A stretch of DNA of 64,000 bases from Romanomermis culicivorax (taxonomy: Eukaryota; Nematoda; Enoplea; Mermithida; Mermithidae). The stretch covers positions 806,001 through 870,000 of the forward strand of contig CAWUHX010000092.1 in the NCBI GenBank assembly GCA_963922205.1. Direction: 5' to 3'. The position numbers and the translations under genes are program-made. This document shows, piece after piece, positions 41,894 to 54,562 of this stretch. The notes below the pieces were generated by a model. The model was given only the letters and a program-made list of their open reading frames with translations, did not search any database and was not told the origin of the DNA. The stretch's first letter is position 1. Each line of letters opens with the position of its first letter.

Positions 41894-43651
41894 TCAACAT
41901 AATTTCAAGGGGTTACAATGTTGCGGATGACCATTGGGGCACGCCAATTCGCCAAAGTAGCAAACGCATTTGATGGTTAATTGGCCTTCATGTTGGACTG
42001 GCTCCAAACACCCGCCGCACGACTTGACGCCCCGGGCGTCGAATGTCTGCTCGCATTGATGATCTTTGAGTTCGAAAAATATTGCTGAAATGTAAAAGTG
42101 TTATCGAGGATTTCAGAATGTAATGTGGCACAAACAAACAGAACTCTTAGGTTGATATTTTTATGGTGGGGTTCACAGAAAGAGAAAAATCCTATTTTTC
42201 TCCCTGAAATTCTCGGAAGATGACACGAAAATTACTAATTTTTGTCTACGAAACCATAAAAAATATATTTTTGGCGTGAGGCACCGAAAAGATACAAACT
42301 TTTGGCCGTTTTTAATTTAAACGTGATCATTTTCTGCTGTATAGGGCTCGTTACCGCGACTAGCCCATAATTGCGACCATGCCCGTTACAGCGACAGGCT
42401 GATTACCGAGACAAGAGTATGTTCCTCATCATGGGGCATCGTATGGTAAAGCATACATGTAACAGAGCCCCAAGGTCTGGTGGGTCCTGCGACGTATTTG
42501 GGGCCGGGGTTCATCGATTCCCCAATATTTTAGGGGGAGAGGTCAAAATTCAATTTTTTCGTGAAGACGGTTCAAAACATTGTAATGGTGGATTTGTAGC
42601 ACTTTTAATACAAAGAAAGTTGGCAGAAAAATGGGACAAAGAAAAACGATCGAACTCGAAATTCAATTCCGTTCACTGCAATCAGATTTCTGAATGGTAG
42701 AGTACACTGTGCTAAAACACTTAAACAAAAACTTGTTGCAGTAAGCCTTTAGATAGTGATAATTAATCATACTGAATTCTGCACATAAGGGCGGTTGATT
42801 AATAATTTCATTTCAAAGAGCGTCTAAACATTTCCCAATGCATTCGTTGTATCGTAATCTCTATCATTTTCAATTTCTACTGCTTGCTGAAAGAAAAAGC
42901 ATGACACAATCTCCATGTGTTAGAACGGACTCAACGTATCGGATTCGAAAAATTGGAAAAATGAGAAAAAACTTGGATTGTGTTCACAAATTTGCATAAA
43001 AATTCGACAGTGTTCCAATTTTCTCATATGTCTATTAAACTGAACGAATCTATTGGGTGACCGAAACTTCAAACTTAAATAATCATAAACTTTCTGAAAA
43101 AGGTCAAAATTCAACAGAAAAACAGAAAAGAAGAACAGGATTTTAGACATTTAGAGAATTTTTTCAAGCGATGGAAGCCGCTAAATTTTTACGGGTATAA
43201 CATGAAAAATTATAAATTATGAAGCATGTGGACATGAGGTTTCATACTTTATTGAACTAATTTTAGTTATATTTACAAGGCATGAAGGAGATAAAGCGAA
43301 AAATTTGTCCCGCGAGCGACAATAACTTTTTTGCTACGAACAAAAATTTATCTGATAGGGTAGTGGGTGGTAGCGATTATGGGTCTGTCGCGGTAACGAC
43401 CTCCAATCTTTTCTACCAAGAAAATGAAATTTTTTTAGTTTTCTCGACTAAATGATGGGGCTTATATGGCTAGCTCATTCCAGTCGAATGATTGACAAAT
43501 CTTGGGGTCACCATATGGCTGACCATATAGCCGAAGATTTCTCATGTGGGTTATGGCATTCCCCCCAAATTACGTGTTCAGACAGATAACATTATTTACC
43601 ATGCGTGAGATTTAGAACGAGGCAGCAAACAATGAATCCTTGAAGTAGCAT
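41894..43651 (-). CDS. Small secreted eight-cysteine protein
   Basis: Two exons: 43651-43600 and 42084-41894, joined in phase 1 (donor GTAAAT, acceptor CATTTCAG), giving 80 aa. Residues 1-18 (MLLQGFIVCCLVLNLTHA) are a clear signal peptide ending in a plausible THA cleavage site, which the splice junction completes. The mature 62 residues have eight cysteines at about mature positions 10, 22, 25, 39, 41, 48, 56 and 62 (spacing C-11-C-2-C-13-C-1-C-6-C-7-C-5-C), enough for four disulfides. The last residue is a cysteine. No family was recognised. A secreted or cuticle-associated peptide is inferred. Exon 2 is much richer in GC than its surroundings, supporting coding. The intron hosts the element at 42345-43412. 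Confidence 0.7.
42345..43412. mobile_element. Inverted-repeat element with GTTACCGCGAC units (family 6)
   Basis: Left: CGTTACCGCGACTAGCCCAT, then GCGACCATGCCCGTTACAGC. Right (about 43320-43412): the reverse complement, ATGGGTCTGTCGCGGTAACG preceded by degenerate units. It fills most of the intron of the secreted cysteine-rich gene. A 109-codon frame at 42371-42700 starts in the repeat and is not supported as a gene. Confidence 0.65.
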
Positions 43652-44177
43652 GGTTCAGAAAAACGAGAAGTGAAGAGCCAGAGATTCAAAAATGCGAGCA
43701 AAAATGATTTTCATAGACGTCAAACGATTAATATAAATACTACCATCGGCATGTCGACAAAAAATTCGAATTTTTTCCAAGCGGCGCAAACGCGATGGTC
43801 GTGCCGGCCGAATATTATTAGAAATTCAGCACGCTGTCATAAGACACGTTTGTCTTAATATGGCAATTTTGTATACTATTAAAAGGATTTGAAATTTATG
43901 CCCTATTTCATTGTTTATTCATTACGAATGCAAAAATCACAGACATTTTGGACATGGTGAAAAAGTCAAAAAAGCTCAAAAATACTCCCTTGTAATATGT
44001 AGTTCATGCAAGCATAATAAAACACTTTACATGTGTGTGAATCTATATGGCTAGTTTTTATAGAATGCTTCTGGTCGAAAACTATAGTCTGTTTTTCTTG
44101 AAATGCCGGCAATAATTGAGAGCAAAAAAAATTTCATATTTGTGCCATTTCTTGCTGAAGTATATCACACATAACAC

Positions 44178-44718
44178 TTCCTCGACTCAATTCGGTCGAG
44201 GACCTTACGGCGCTCCCGGTTCGATGCTGGCCATTTTGGTGTCAGGCAATTTTTTCCATTTCATTCGTCGATACGAAGATGAAATAGGAAGATTTGATAA
44301 TGTAAGTGAAACATTTATGATTCAACGTCCTGATACTTTCTTCCCGGGTTATAATTTTTCATATAATTACGAGTTATGAGTAATTTTTCACAGGGTAACC
44401 GATTGAATAGGATGAAAGATGGGATCTTATTAACAAGAATAGTTCATTTCACATTGTTTCTACTTTTAGTTGCAATACGAGAGGGGCCACTGTCGACCTT
44501 GGGACATATTTTTTCACATTTATTCCGAGACGCATCGCAATAAATTAAGATGGAAGAGTTTTTCGATGTTCGACTTAATCTTTTCAAATGCATCCCAATT
44601 TTTCAAGATAATCTTATATTTCATCCGCTGCTCATATTGTCATTGTCTATCTATTCTGGAACCCGAAAAAGAAACCATAATTTTGATTATTTTCCAAAAT
44701 TACTGCACTTATCGTGAA
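44178..44718 (+). other. Possible two-exon gene fragment
   Basis: A GC-rich open block ending at about 44301 (SMLAILVSGNFFHFIRRYED) meets a perfect GTAAGT donor. An acceptor TACTTTTAG near 44472 then opens a frame to a stop at 44718 in the matching phase. No family was recognised, there is no firm start, and other frames of the first block are also open. It could be a real small gene, an upstream exon set of the PGAP2-like gene, or chance. Confidence 0.25.
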
Positions 44719-44929
44719 AAATAAACAGTTTTGACGTTTTTCTGAAAAATCTCAAAAAACTAAAGACGTTCTTGGAAAACCAATATGTCCACCGCTGCAA
44801 CCCGCTGTAAAAACCAAAGGCGCAGTCGGCAACTCAGAAATCCACTTTGAAGGGTCCCGTATTCATAAACATGAAAGGTGGAACAACGCCTCCGATTTGA
44901 TAGTTTAAGAAATTTTCATCCTTTAATGT

Positions 44930-45130
44930 GATACCCATCTTAATTTTTTTTCAAGATATAAAATCTTGATTTTTTTAAGATTATGACATCTTGAAAAAAA
45001 TGTGATGCACTTGCAAAAATTGCTGTACACTTGAAAAGTAATTCGAGCATCGAACATCTTGATTTCTTTGAGGTGAATCTTGAAATTTTTGCGATACATC
45101 TTGAAGAAATTGTGTATTACGTTTGAAGGT
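44930..45130. repeat. Degenerate CATCTTGAAAAA repeat
   Basis: CATCTTGAAA/AATCTTGA words recur every 20-30 bases, several in opposite orientation. The 114-codon frame that starts here (45123-45467) has no recognised domain. Confidence 0.4.
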
Positions 45131-45839
45131 AACAATTTTTCAAATTGCAATTTTTTCAGTGATAACAAATGTTATAAAAGTATTAATCATTTTTTTTCAA
45201 GTGGCCCTTCTCGGATTGCGTAAAAAGCACTGTAACTTAACCCTCAAGCTCATCATTAGTTGTGAGTCAGCTCACGATGGAATTATCAAGCCGCGTGTTA
45301 CAGCATCTTCAATCACGATTTCTACTTTAAAAACTGAGACGGTGTGGTGGAATATTACAAAGGAAAAACAAGAACTTGATGATGAATCAAAACTTTGGGA
45401 ATCATTGAGACCAAAAGAAGCATGCAAAACACGCGTTCAGGAAATCGAACTAGAAAATAGTGAATAAAAACTAAACATGTAAAAAACTCGAATACATTCA
45501 TAGAAACAGGTATGGTGAAAGTCAACGCTAACGAATTAAAATGCAAGAATTTCTCTAATGTTAAATGGAGAAAAAATTATAAGAGCGTAGCAAAAAGCAT
45601 AACGATGAAAAGTTGACGACATGAAACAAACATAAAATGTTGCTCCGATAAAAGTTGCTTTGATCAAACCAGAATGATTCTCCCAGAACTTTGCTTTTCA
45701 CAAGTCTAAAGAACATGCTAAAATGATCAAAAATTTCCCACCTTCAATAATTTGTACAAGCACATCACTTTTTCTATTAAACCAAAAATTTTACTGTCTC
45801 GTAAACGTCCCATTCCGTACTCAACAAACCGTTAATTTT

Positions 45840-46354
45840 TTTTAAATCCTACAGTAAAAGTTTTGTGTAAACGACTTTGACAGCGGTACTTGTTTTTCTT
45901 CAATTTAGCGCTTTATAAATAGTAGACTGTATATTTCATTTTTTTCTTGCTAAACCATATCACATACAGGACTGGATTTCTGTGAACCAACTCCACTAGA
46001 CTAAGAATTTTTAGATCGAAAAATTTTAGAGTCAGCGATTTCAGTGACAGCTATTTTTTGACATTAAACCATAAAAATCAAGAGCAACGAAAGAAACACT
46101 AGAACGTTCATCATCAAATCTACACCCCAAAAACTTTCATGTAAATTAATTTCTTTTTATATATTGATTCAGCATGACTGCGTGCAAATAGTAGGACCAG
46201 AGCACAAAGACAAACTAGTTCAAAGTTTGAGCGAGTTCCTTTTTTCCCAACTTTCGAAGAATTATATCTGTCGCAATTTTGTGTAGTGCTCATTCTTTTT
46301 CACACGACGCCGGAGTTTGGGGTCGAAAAAAGTTGGCTGCTCCATTATAATATT
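45840..46354. other. Upstream region of the PGAP2-like gene
   Basis: It contains a partial, inverted copy of the CTATAGTCTG MITE at about 45840-45935 and an acceptor-like TGTGTAG at about 46279-46285. That acceptor would lead in frame into the PGAP2-like exon 1, so an additional 5' exon or spliced leader is possible. Confidence 0.4.
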
Positions 46355-49300
46355 ATGATTTCCATTTCATTGTGGGACGCCAAAGTCGGCGTTTTCATTT
46401 TTTTGAGCATTTCGTCGGCTCTGACGGCAAAATTGATCGGTTTGTCGATTTCCTACGCTTTGCATTACGACGAAATGCTGGCCAATGGGACTGGCTGCGA
46501 AACGGTATGGGCATAGGGTGCCTCAAAATCGTTAAGATTTGAAATCCAGCGTTTTCACGGAACTGGCTGGAGAGTTTAATCAAACTTCAACCAACCATTG
46601 ATCCAACAAACTTTTCAAGACAGATCATTTTAAATTATATTTTTGAATTGATTTCAACGAGTTCTATCTACTGGTACCCCATTTGCTGCGTTTTGGAGCA
46701 AAAAGTTCCTGCTCGCATCGAAAAGTCAAAGGTCAGATATCTGACCGATTTTAAACGCTTTTTGAGCCAGGTCAAAAGCTCCTAATCTATCACACACCGG
46801 TGTGGGGTCACAAAGCTCCGTTTTACATAGAATATCTTGCATGTGAGGGTTAAATTTTTTTTGAGCTGCATTTGAACTGTAGGATGTAGAGAGTGTTCTG
46901 GTTACTCATGAAATTTAAATTCTCCTTGATAGGCTGAATTTACATTCTACTGCAGGAAATTTCACTCAGTTAGGCCCGAAATTGATGTATTCTGAAATTT
47001 TTATTTTCAATGAGGTGTGTTTTGAGTTTATTCAATTCCAATTAAATTCACCTGGGATCGTATGATCTAAGTGACACAGCGGGATTGTTTGCATATTCTA
47101 TGAAGAATAGGATCGATTTCCTGTTTGTATTCGAAATTCTGAAAATCAATGTGATCCATCTCTGGATTGGATAACAGAAGCAATAATTATTGGCAAAACT
47201 CGAAACAAACTCTTATTATTTCATGATTTTACGTTTTTCTGCTAAAGCAGGATGGAAAACATTTTTCTGGCCCTTAGGATTTTTTGAGTAAATTTTATAG
47301 CAAAAGCTTTATCTAAACGCCCTAAGAGGCGGCACTTATTTTCTGTAATTTTTCAAGCCATCCATTAAAAGCAGAATGCAGTTATAGGTCTGATTTTTAC
47401 GACCAGTTTAGAATAGATTTCCTTGATCAACTTGAACGTTGTGATAGCATAAAGTCACGTGATAACAGGTATATTGTAGCAGATTTAAAAAAAATTCAGC
47501 AGGATGCATTCATATAATTACAGCCCCAAATAATGGAACTAGGTTCTAGTTCAAGGTTTATTGAATTTTCGATCGAATTTTCTGCGGGTTGGTTTAACAC
47601 GTAATATTTGGGTTTGATCTGCACATGGTTTCACTGAAGTTTTGAATTAGTTTTTGTCCCGGAATGATGCGCTGGTGTGCTGATCTCAAACAAAAGTTTT
47701 GCGACTCTGTGGTGTTCGTAGTCTCTGAATCTGATTTGCAGTTAAATCAAAAAAAAATTTTTTTATCTTTCCTCATTTCAGAACGACGTCCTAACTTTGA
47801 CGCCCATCTCTCACGTGGCCGGTCTATATCCGGAAAAATTTCTTTTGGGTATGTCGCATTTTATATGCGGAAGTTTGAACCTATTTTGGGCGTGGGCCTA
47901 CAGTTACTTCTACAAACATTGCCGAGCTTACCATAATCGAGGAGCGTGGTACAGATTATTTTGTTGTTTCATCAAGCTCAACGGCGCCATGGTGCCACTC
48001 AACCTTTTTATTGTATTCAATATCGGAATCGAAGATCATTTTCGTGAGTAAAGTATTGGGTGGTAAAAAAAGATCCGTTTACATTGGCCTTAGGCACTTC
48101 AGCAATGCAGGCTAAATCATTCAGGATATTCATCATATAGCAAACTGTGGTTTATCACCGTAACGTCGATATTACACACAATTAACTGTACTCGTTCGTA
48201 GTATTTACTTAATTTCTTGGAATTAAGAATTATTTTGGAAATTAAATTAATTAAGAAATTAATTTTTTGGAAATTGAATTAATTAAGAAATTAATTTTTT
48301 TAAAATCAATTAATTTCTAAAGATAATTTCTTGGAAATTAAGTAATCATCAGAAATTATTTACTTACTGCAAAAATTGCAAAAATCCTACCGACACATAT
48401 TGAACGATCTATGTCCGCTTTCTTGTGTTACGCGCAATGGTTGACTTTGATAATTTTTCCAGAGTTTATTAAATATTTCTCGGATTGAGATCTGAAGTTA
48501 TCGGAAATTTCCAAAACCATATAATTCACAAATTATGATCTCGTTCAGCTTTTTCCATTGGGGACTAGACTTTTCAGCGGCATATTCCGCTAAATATTTC
48601 GATTTTTAAGGCATATTTCGAAAAGCAGTTTATGAAAAACTAAAAAAATTAGCTTCTGTGCATAAGATATGCCGACTACTTTATCAACTCCAGATTGTAA
48701 GGTTTTCTTGAGCGGCTGTATTTCGAATCATATAGGCAACAATTTTAAACGCACAATACAAAATTTTGGATCTTTTCTAGAATTTTAGCATCATGGTATT
48801 ATGTTAATTTTCCATCAGAAAACTAAGCCTAAGCCTAAGCCCAAATCTAAGTCTATGTCTATGCCAAAGACATGACTGCCGGTGGCAAAATTGTAGAAAA
48901 TGTTTCAAATTTTTTTACTTGTACCTTGAGCTTTGGAGTTTCTCCCTGAGCTTATTTAAAATCCATGCTTCAAATTATTTCCTTGCAAAGTCGACTTTTT
49001 CAACGCTCTTGCCTTGAGAGATATCATATAAGTTAGGAGTGCCAATCCATGGAATCTACTGACAGTTGTTCTCTTCACAACCCTGGAATTTTTATAGCTT
49101 GAATCTTGTGGGCTCATATAATTCATAATTTCTTGAGTTTTGAATAACTAATATGTAAATTGTCCGCATAAAAGGCCGTAGAAAATTTTGGAATGTTTTC
49201 TAAGGATATTCTTACAACGGTTGAATATTTTTCTTAATGATAATGAACTCTTCCGTTTGTTTGGAATCCTTCAATGTATTCAAGAATCCAACAGTGTTGA

Positions 49301-51008
49301 ACAAAACGTCTATGACAGTTTTTATGTATACATTCTTCGTATATGTACCGAGCTCATTTGCCTGTAGTGGCTTGTTTGTTATTAGAGTGAAAGACGACAA
49401 AAATTGGTACTGTCCTTAAAACAGTTTACGTAGTTTTCACTGCAGACCTTACTCACAAAATTGTTAAATGTTGGTTTAGTACGCTAACAGAATTCCAGTC
49501 GTACAGGTGACATATGGTTTAGCAGAAAGTCGTCAAAATATGTAAAAGTACTTCATTTCCAGTTTTATTAAGAAACATTGCAAGAAAAACGGACTATAAC
49601 TTCATGTTGATCACATTAAGAATCGAAATGAATATATGAATAGTCTAACAAACTTTCATGCACGGCATAGTAAAATAAATGTTTTTTTTGTTTTAGCTGC
49701 CCATGCAAGTGCATTTACTGGATTTTTGGTCGCATTCAATTGCGGCATGATTTCCAATGTCTCGTTGCAATATGCTTCAGGATTTTACAAGGTTTCAAGG
49801 AAAGTAAGAGATTTTCATTGTATCTTTTGATCTTGGAACATTCCCTATGCTCCATCTTTTGTGCACTGTTCTTTTGGATCACAACGGTTGCAGGTAGTTG
49901 ACGTAGTTGCTTGAATAGATCAGAAAAGTAGTGTAATCGCGAGATCGATAACGAAAGTAGACTTTAGAACATGATCATTTTTCTATTGTCTTGGAATAAT
50001 TGAATAGCTAGGCATTGAGTGACATCATTGATCAACTTGTCAAAGTGAAATGTGTCTTGCGAAATTAAGAATGATCACTTCTTCTTAGCCAAATTATTCA
50101 TACGAAAGTAACTGTGAAAAATTTTTATCTTTCAGACTTTTCTTTGGAAGTGCGGCCTCATCCCTCTAAATTTGGCAATGTCATTCGGAATGTTGGCTTC
50201 TTTCACATTGTATAAGAATGAAGGATGCTCTTTAGCAGGTATGTGATTGCATTTTCAGATGAGAAAAATATTGCATCAGTAAATTTAGTTTTCATGTGAA
50301 ATCCTGAGTTGCAGAAGGAGACAGCACGTGATTAACTTTCATGTATTTCATGTTTCACGGTAAAAGTTCTCTCCTTTTCTTCGTGCATGCAAAGTCCCAT
50401 TTCCAACCAAGAGTGATCACTCTGACTATAGTCTACTTTTTATTAATGCGTGTAAAGTGAAAATTGACAAAAATTAGCACTGTCGTTAAAATCGATTACA
50501 CAAACTTTTGACTATAAAATTTTTTACTCAAAAAATACGTCAAGGTTAATTGAGTACGCTCACCGCTTTTCAGCCCTATGTGACATACATTTTAACTGAA
50601 AATCTTGAAAATCTGGAATAGCACTTCAGCATTTCAAGATACGTAACTTACTGCTTATTGCAGTTCACCTGACCATCATGGTTCACACAAAGAAAGCATG
50701 TATGAATTACGCTGTCTAAGGCATTTTTAGACTACATAAATTTTAGAACCAACAGAACAATATTCACACTACATACCCATGAGGTTACTTTTTTCCTAGC
50801 ATATCAAATATTCTCGATCACGGAGTATTTTATCATATCGTTCGCCGGAATATATCATTTGATTGGAAACAAAGAATTGAAAAATTTTCACCTGAAATTG
50901 GCGGCCGTTTTTCCCGGTATCGATTCAATGTTGTCGTCGATGAAAAACCAGCACAAGACCGTGATGAATCAGGAGAACGACGTCGTGCGAGAGCAGCTTG
51001 CTGTGTGA
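46355..51008 (+). CDS. PGAP2-like membrane protein (Frag1/DRAM/Sfk1 family)
   Basis: Five exons join in frame: 46355-46504, 47782-48043, 49697-49803, 50136-50238 and 50800-51008. They give 276 aa; vertebrate PGAP2 is about 250. TM1 lies near 11-33, then a lumenal loop ends in TLTPISHVAGLYPEKF, the position of the family's conserved serine-isoleucine-rich segment. Further TMs lie near 72-95, 107-130, 140-160, 180-197 and 210-230. The end of the last TM reads EYFIISFAGIYHLIGNKEL; an EY...H...GNKEL pattern is characteristic of PGAP2. PGAP2 acts in the Golgi in fatty-acid remodelling of GPI anchors; that role is inferred by family. The start is the first ATG of the exon, but the frame is open upstream to an acceptor at 46285, so a longer N terminus is possible. 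Confidence 0.85.
47225..47415 (-). repeat. Diverged CTATAGTCTG MITE copy
   Basis: Related words (TTTTTTGAGTAAATTTTATAG, ACTTATTTTCTGTAATTTTTC) in inverse order to the copy at 10490-10760. It lies in intron 1 of the PGAP2-like gene. Confidence 0.4.
48190..48360. repeat. AATTAATTAAGAAATTAATTTTT repeat
   Basis: Short AT-only palindromic words (AAGAAATTAATT, TTTGGAAATT) repeat about five times in intron 2 of the PGAP2-like gene. Confidence 0.7.
49380..49590 (+). mobile_element. CTATAGTCTG MITE copy (PGAP2-like intron 2)
   Basis: It shares GACAAAAATTGGTACTGTC, GGTGACATATGGTTTAGCAG and an AAAACGGACTATAAC end with 10490-10760. Confidence 0.6.
50420..50640 (+). mobile_element. CTATAGTCTG MITE copy (PGAP2-like intron 4)
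   Basis: It begins GACTATAGTCTACTTTTT. Internal words TTGACAAAAATTAGCACTGT and TGTGACATACATTTTAACTG match the 10.5-kb copy. Confidence 0.6.
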
Positions 51009-53585
51009 CACGAGTACATTCAAAAAAGTCAATTTCATATTGCAACTATGAATTTTTGTAATCATCTTCAACGATCTCAATGTATATAAAATTGTTTTCC
51101 CTGTATATCACTGTTCGTGTCCACGTATGCGTATACACCGACTCGAATGACGGGAGTACTTGAATTTATTCAATTATGCGTCAAATCAACTGTTACAAAT
51201 ATTTACAATACTTGTTACGCAAATGGTTCAGAAAATCTTTCAAAAAATTTCGTGGACTGCGTAAGTCAAGTCAACATAAAAATATGTCGTCATCGAAATC
51301 CATCATTTGAATTTATCATCATTCACAGTTGACTGAGAATAGTGGTACTGTTCGATATCAAAACGACTGATTTAGGATCAAGGTGCAGTGATTTAGTGTA
51401 TAATTCGTTCATTTTTCATTAACGATAAGGCATTAGAAAGACTAGAATACCGCTCGTCACTTAATCTTAATGCAAAAATTGACACAGAAACAAGCTTAAT
51501 TAACTAGAGCTGATTAAAACACATACGGTTCAGTGTAGTTACACGCATGGTATTTAAAGCAAAGACTAAAAAAAGCAGAAGCCTTTGTCGAAACTATCGT
51601 TACGTGAAATGTTTGAGGCTCCGCTTTTCGCACTAAATATCTCGATTCCGACTTTTCAAGGAATTTAAAAAAATCAGATGATCAAGAATATGTAAACGTG
51701 ATCTCATGCAGAAGTCTTGAAAACAAACTATTGGTGTTCTGAAATCGTGACTTCGTAATGAAAAGCATTTCAGTTTGAATGATAATCCTATGTTATCAAT
51801 TTTCCACTATGGGCTTCTTTCAAACACGGAAATTTGGACGAATGATGAAGATTTAGTCCAATTACCTTATTGGAAATAGCACAACACGGATACGCAATAA
51901 TTTTTCCAATGGCATTCATTGATACAGAAAAATTCTTTGATTCTGGTGAAGTGATCACGCGACTAAGAATTTTTCAAGTCTCTCAAATTAATGCACTAAT
52001 TGGTCTTTATGCAGGATAACATATTTTCTTCGAATGAAAAAGATGACTTTTGATTATGCATACTGTCACAATAAAACAGTGTTCACAAAATATCTCGATT
52101 GACTATAAACTTTTTTATGCCGAAAAAACCGCTGATCCGACGCGGAGAATTTCCGGGTCATGCGCTTAATTTACCTAATGACCACCTGCCTTTCGAACTA
52201 ATGAAAATTATATATCACACTCAATTACCATGTCAGACCACAATATTTTCCCATGAAGAATTGCGCCATCGACCGGAACAACAGTTTGACGTGTGTAGAA
52301 ATGTATATCTGTTGCATGTCATTCTATTTCTTTCAAACCACCGCCTCTCCTGACAAGAGATTTATTGAATGACCATTTGAAGAATGACCAGTGCTTGGTC
52401 ACGAGTTATATAACACACTTCCTTTGGTATGGTCTAACGACATATTGCGGTCAAATTTGTATGTCCATAATGAGCCGCAAAAAATGAAATTAAACATTTC
52501 CAAATCAACTGAGGACAAACAAAACGAGAATTAAACTGATGCATAAAATGAACAATGTCATTGCCGTTTATATAGAAAAAAGGTCCTGGAACTGCGAAAA
52601 GTTTTGGAGGCACAAGATTGGAATTGAACTTCCAATTGCAAGTACGCTCAAGTGATTGACATAGAAAATTTTGTCAATTCTCGAAAACTGGCATCCGATG
52701 TCAACATGAACAATAAAATACGAAAACTCTAAAAACTAATTTACTTTGGCAGACATGTTTCATGGAAATTTTTAGAATTAACTTCAGGTAAAAAATTTCT
52801 TTATTTGAAAATTTCATGCAAATGGCTGTTGAGTTGTATTCTATCAAAAAATCTAAAATACATGCGAAATTCCAAGAAGCTTTCTTTTCTCTCCTAAGCT
52901 ACTCAATTTGTCCATGATTAATTAATAGCTTTGATTGACTTCTGAAGTTGTATGTCGTCGCTGTTTAAAAGTTCAGAATATTGTTTGTAATATGTTTGGA
53001 AATTAGAAAATAGCAAAAATTAGTGCCTTTAGTAAAATTTTTCACACTCCGTTTTGGACTCAGGTGTTTTTCTAAAAAAAAAATTGCTGAGGGTTGGTTG
53101 CGTGAGATCATAAATCAACGAGTTTTCAAAAATCGTTGATTACTTGATTTCCATCTTTATTATTTATAAATATTTCAAAAAACACACTTTAGTTTAAGCT
53201 ATAGCTGGAAACCAACAATGAAGAAAATCGTAATAAGGTTGCGATTGAAGATGCAGAAAAATGATGGTAAAAAATATTAACTGAACTAGCAAAAACACAT
53301 GAGCATAATCTTCAGGAAATAAATACTGATTGGTAAAGCATTTGAAATTTCGTCGTTACCATTCTCATCAAAAACAAAATCTACATCATATCAAGATATT
53401 ATGAAAAATATGCTGTCGAATTAAAATGTTGAGAACGATATGAAAAAAATTAAAAATTATCTTTTTTTGAGAAAATCAAAGAGCAAAAATATTTATCTAC
53501 GGCAAATTTGCAAAAGTTCGTGAAATTTATGTTTGGGCTGGAGAAAAGTTTCAGAAGCAGCGGAGCTATATTATATTTGAAGAGT
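51009..53585. other. Spacer downstream of the PGAP2-like gene
   Basis: It contains the 3' region of the PGAP2-like gene and a MITE copy at 52980-53215 (AAAAATTAGTGCCTTTAGT, GAAAACACACTTTAG-type end). Two open frames, 51117-51332 and 52099-52353, have no recognised domain or splice context. No RNA gene was seen. Confidence 0.45.
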
Positions 53586-54562
53586 CTGTAGTGACTCAAC
53601 CACTGTTCGATTCAGCCACCGCTCGATTCAGCCACCGCGTCGATCCAGCCACCTGTGAATTCAAGTGCTAAGTTTTCACCATGGAGTGTTGTTTCAGCTG
53701 CTGGCATCATTCAGCCATCGAGCCTATTCAGACATTACATCCATTCATTCACTTTTTTCTCCATGGAATAATTAATTTTTTATTTCTATGCATATTTTTT
53801 GAAATTGGCATGCTCAACGAGGAAAGAAACATTATTGGCTCAAGACATGTAAATTCAGATAAATAAGCAATGATTTCCTAATTCGCACGAGCTTTCCGGA
53901 AAAGACGTTTAATAAAACCGAGCATGAACTGTTCAAAAAGATTTTTTGTAAAACACTAGACTTCAAAAAATCGTCGAGAAGTATAAACAATTTCAGCCTA
54001 TATTGAATTATGCCTTGACAAAATTTATGAAAATAGAAAAAAGACATCATCCTTGAGGATGTGTCTTTTTCTATATCACAAAAAGTCACAGAAGATGCAG
54101 TAATGGAACAATCAGAGAAGACTTCAAATATGAGTCGTTGAAATGCGGTATGTTAAGGGTCGGGCTCACCCTCGGAACCACGTAGCACAGGATTTTCTAT
54201 GATAGTCAGTAACCGAAAACCACAAAAAAGATCGGAAAGCAACTTTCATTAGTAAAATAACATTCAAAGGCTATCATTTATAGCCGCACTTTTTAGACTT
54301 GCTCCTTCACTCCCAATAAACCTTGACATGCGTCTTTGAATCATCTCACTTCTGTCATCAGATTCATTCATAATTAATTTCCTGATGCTAATTCACAGCG
54401 CTACATATCATCTAGGATTATAATTATATTTGAGTGGCTGAATCTACTCAGTGGCTAAAACGGTCCAGTTAGCTCGAACAGCACAGAAAAACTGTGCCTG
54501 AATCAATTTAGAGGCTGAAACAATGCGGTGGCTGAAACGACATGGTCGCTAAATCAACAAAC
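53586..54562. mobile_element. Inverted-repeat element with GATTCAGCCACCG units (family 7)
   Basis: The left end (53590-53725) repeats CGATTCAGCCACCG four or more times with drift. The right end (54430-54562) carries the reverse complement (CGGTGGCTGAAACGA, AGTGGCTGAATC). A third, lone array in the same unit lies at about 55978-56030. Confidence 0.65.

Noticed and set aside
42920..43150. 76-codon minus frame beginning with a hydrophobic signal-like stretch
   Set aside because: Phe/Ser-rich AT-derived sequence inside the family-6 element and within the intron of the secreted cysteine-rich gene; no cysteine pattern or splice support.
45123..45467. 114-codon plus-strand frame
   Set aside because: It begins in a CATCTTGAAA repeat and lacks any domain. 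The C-terminal 60 codons look coding-like but have no acceptor or partner exon, so it is not called.
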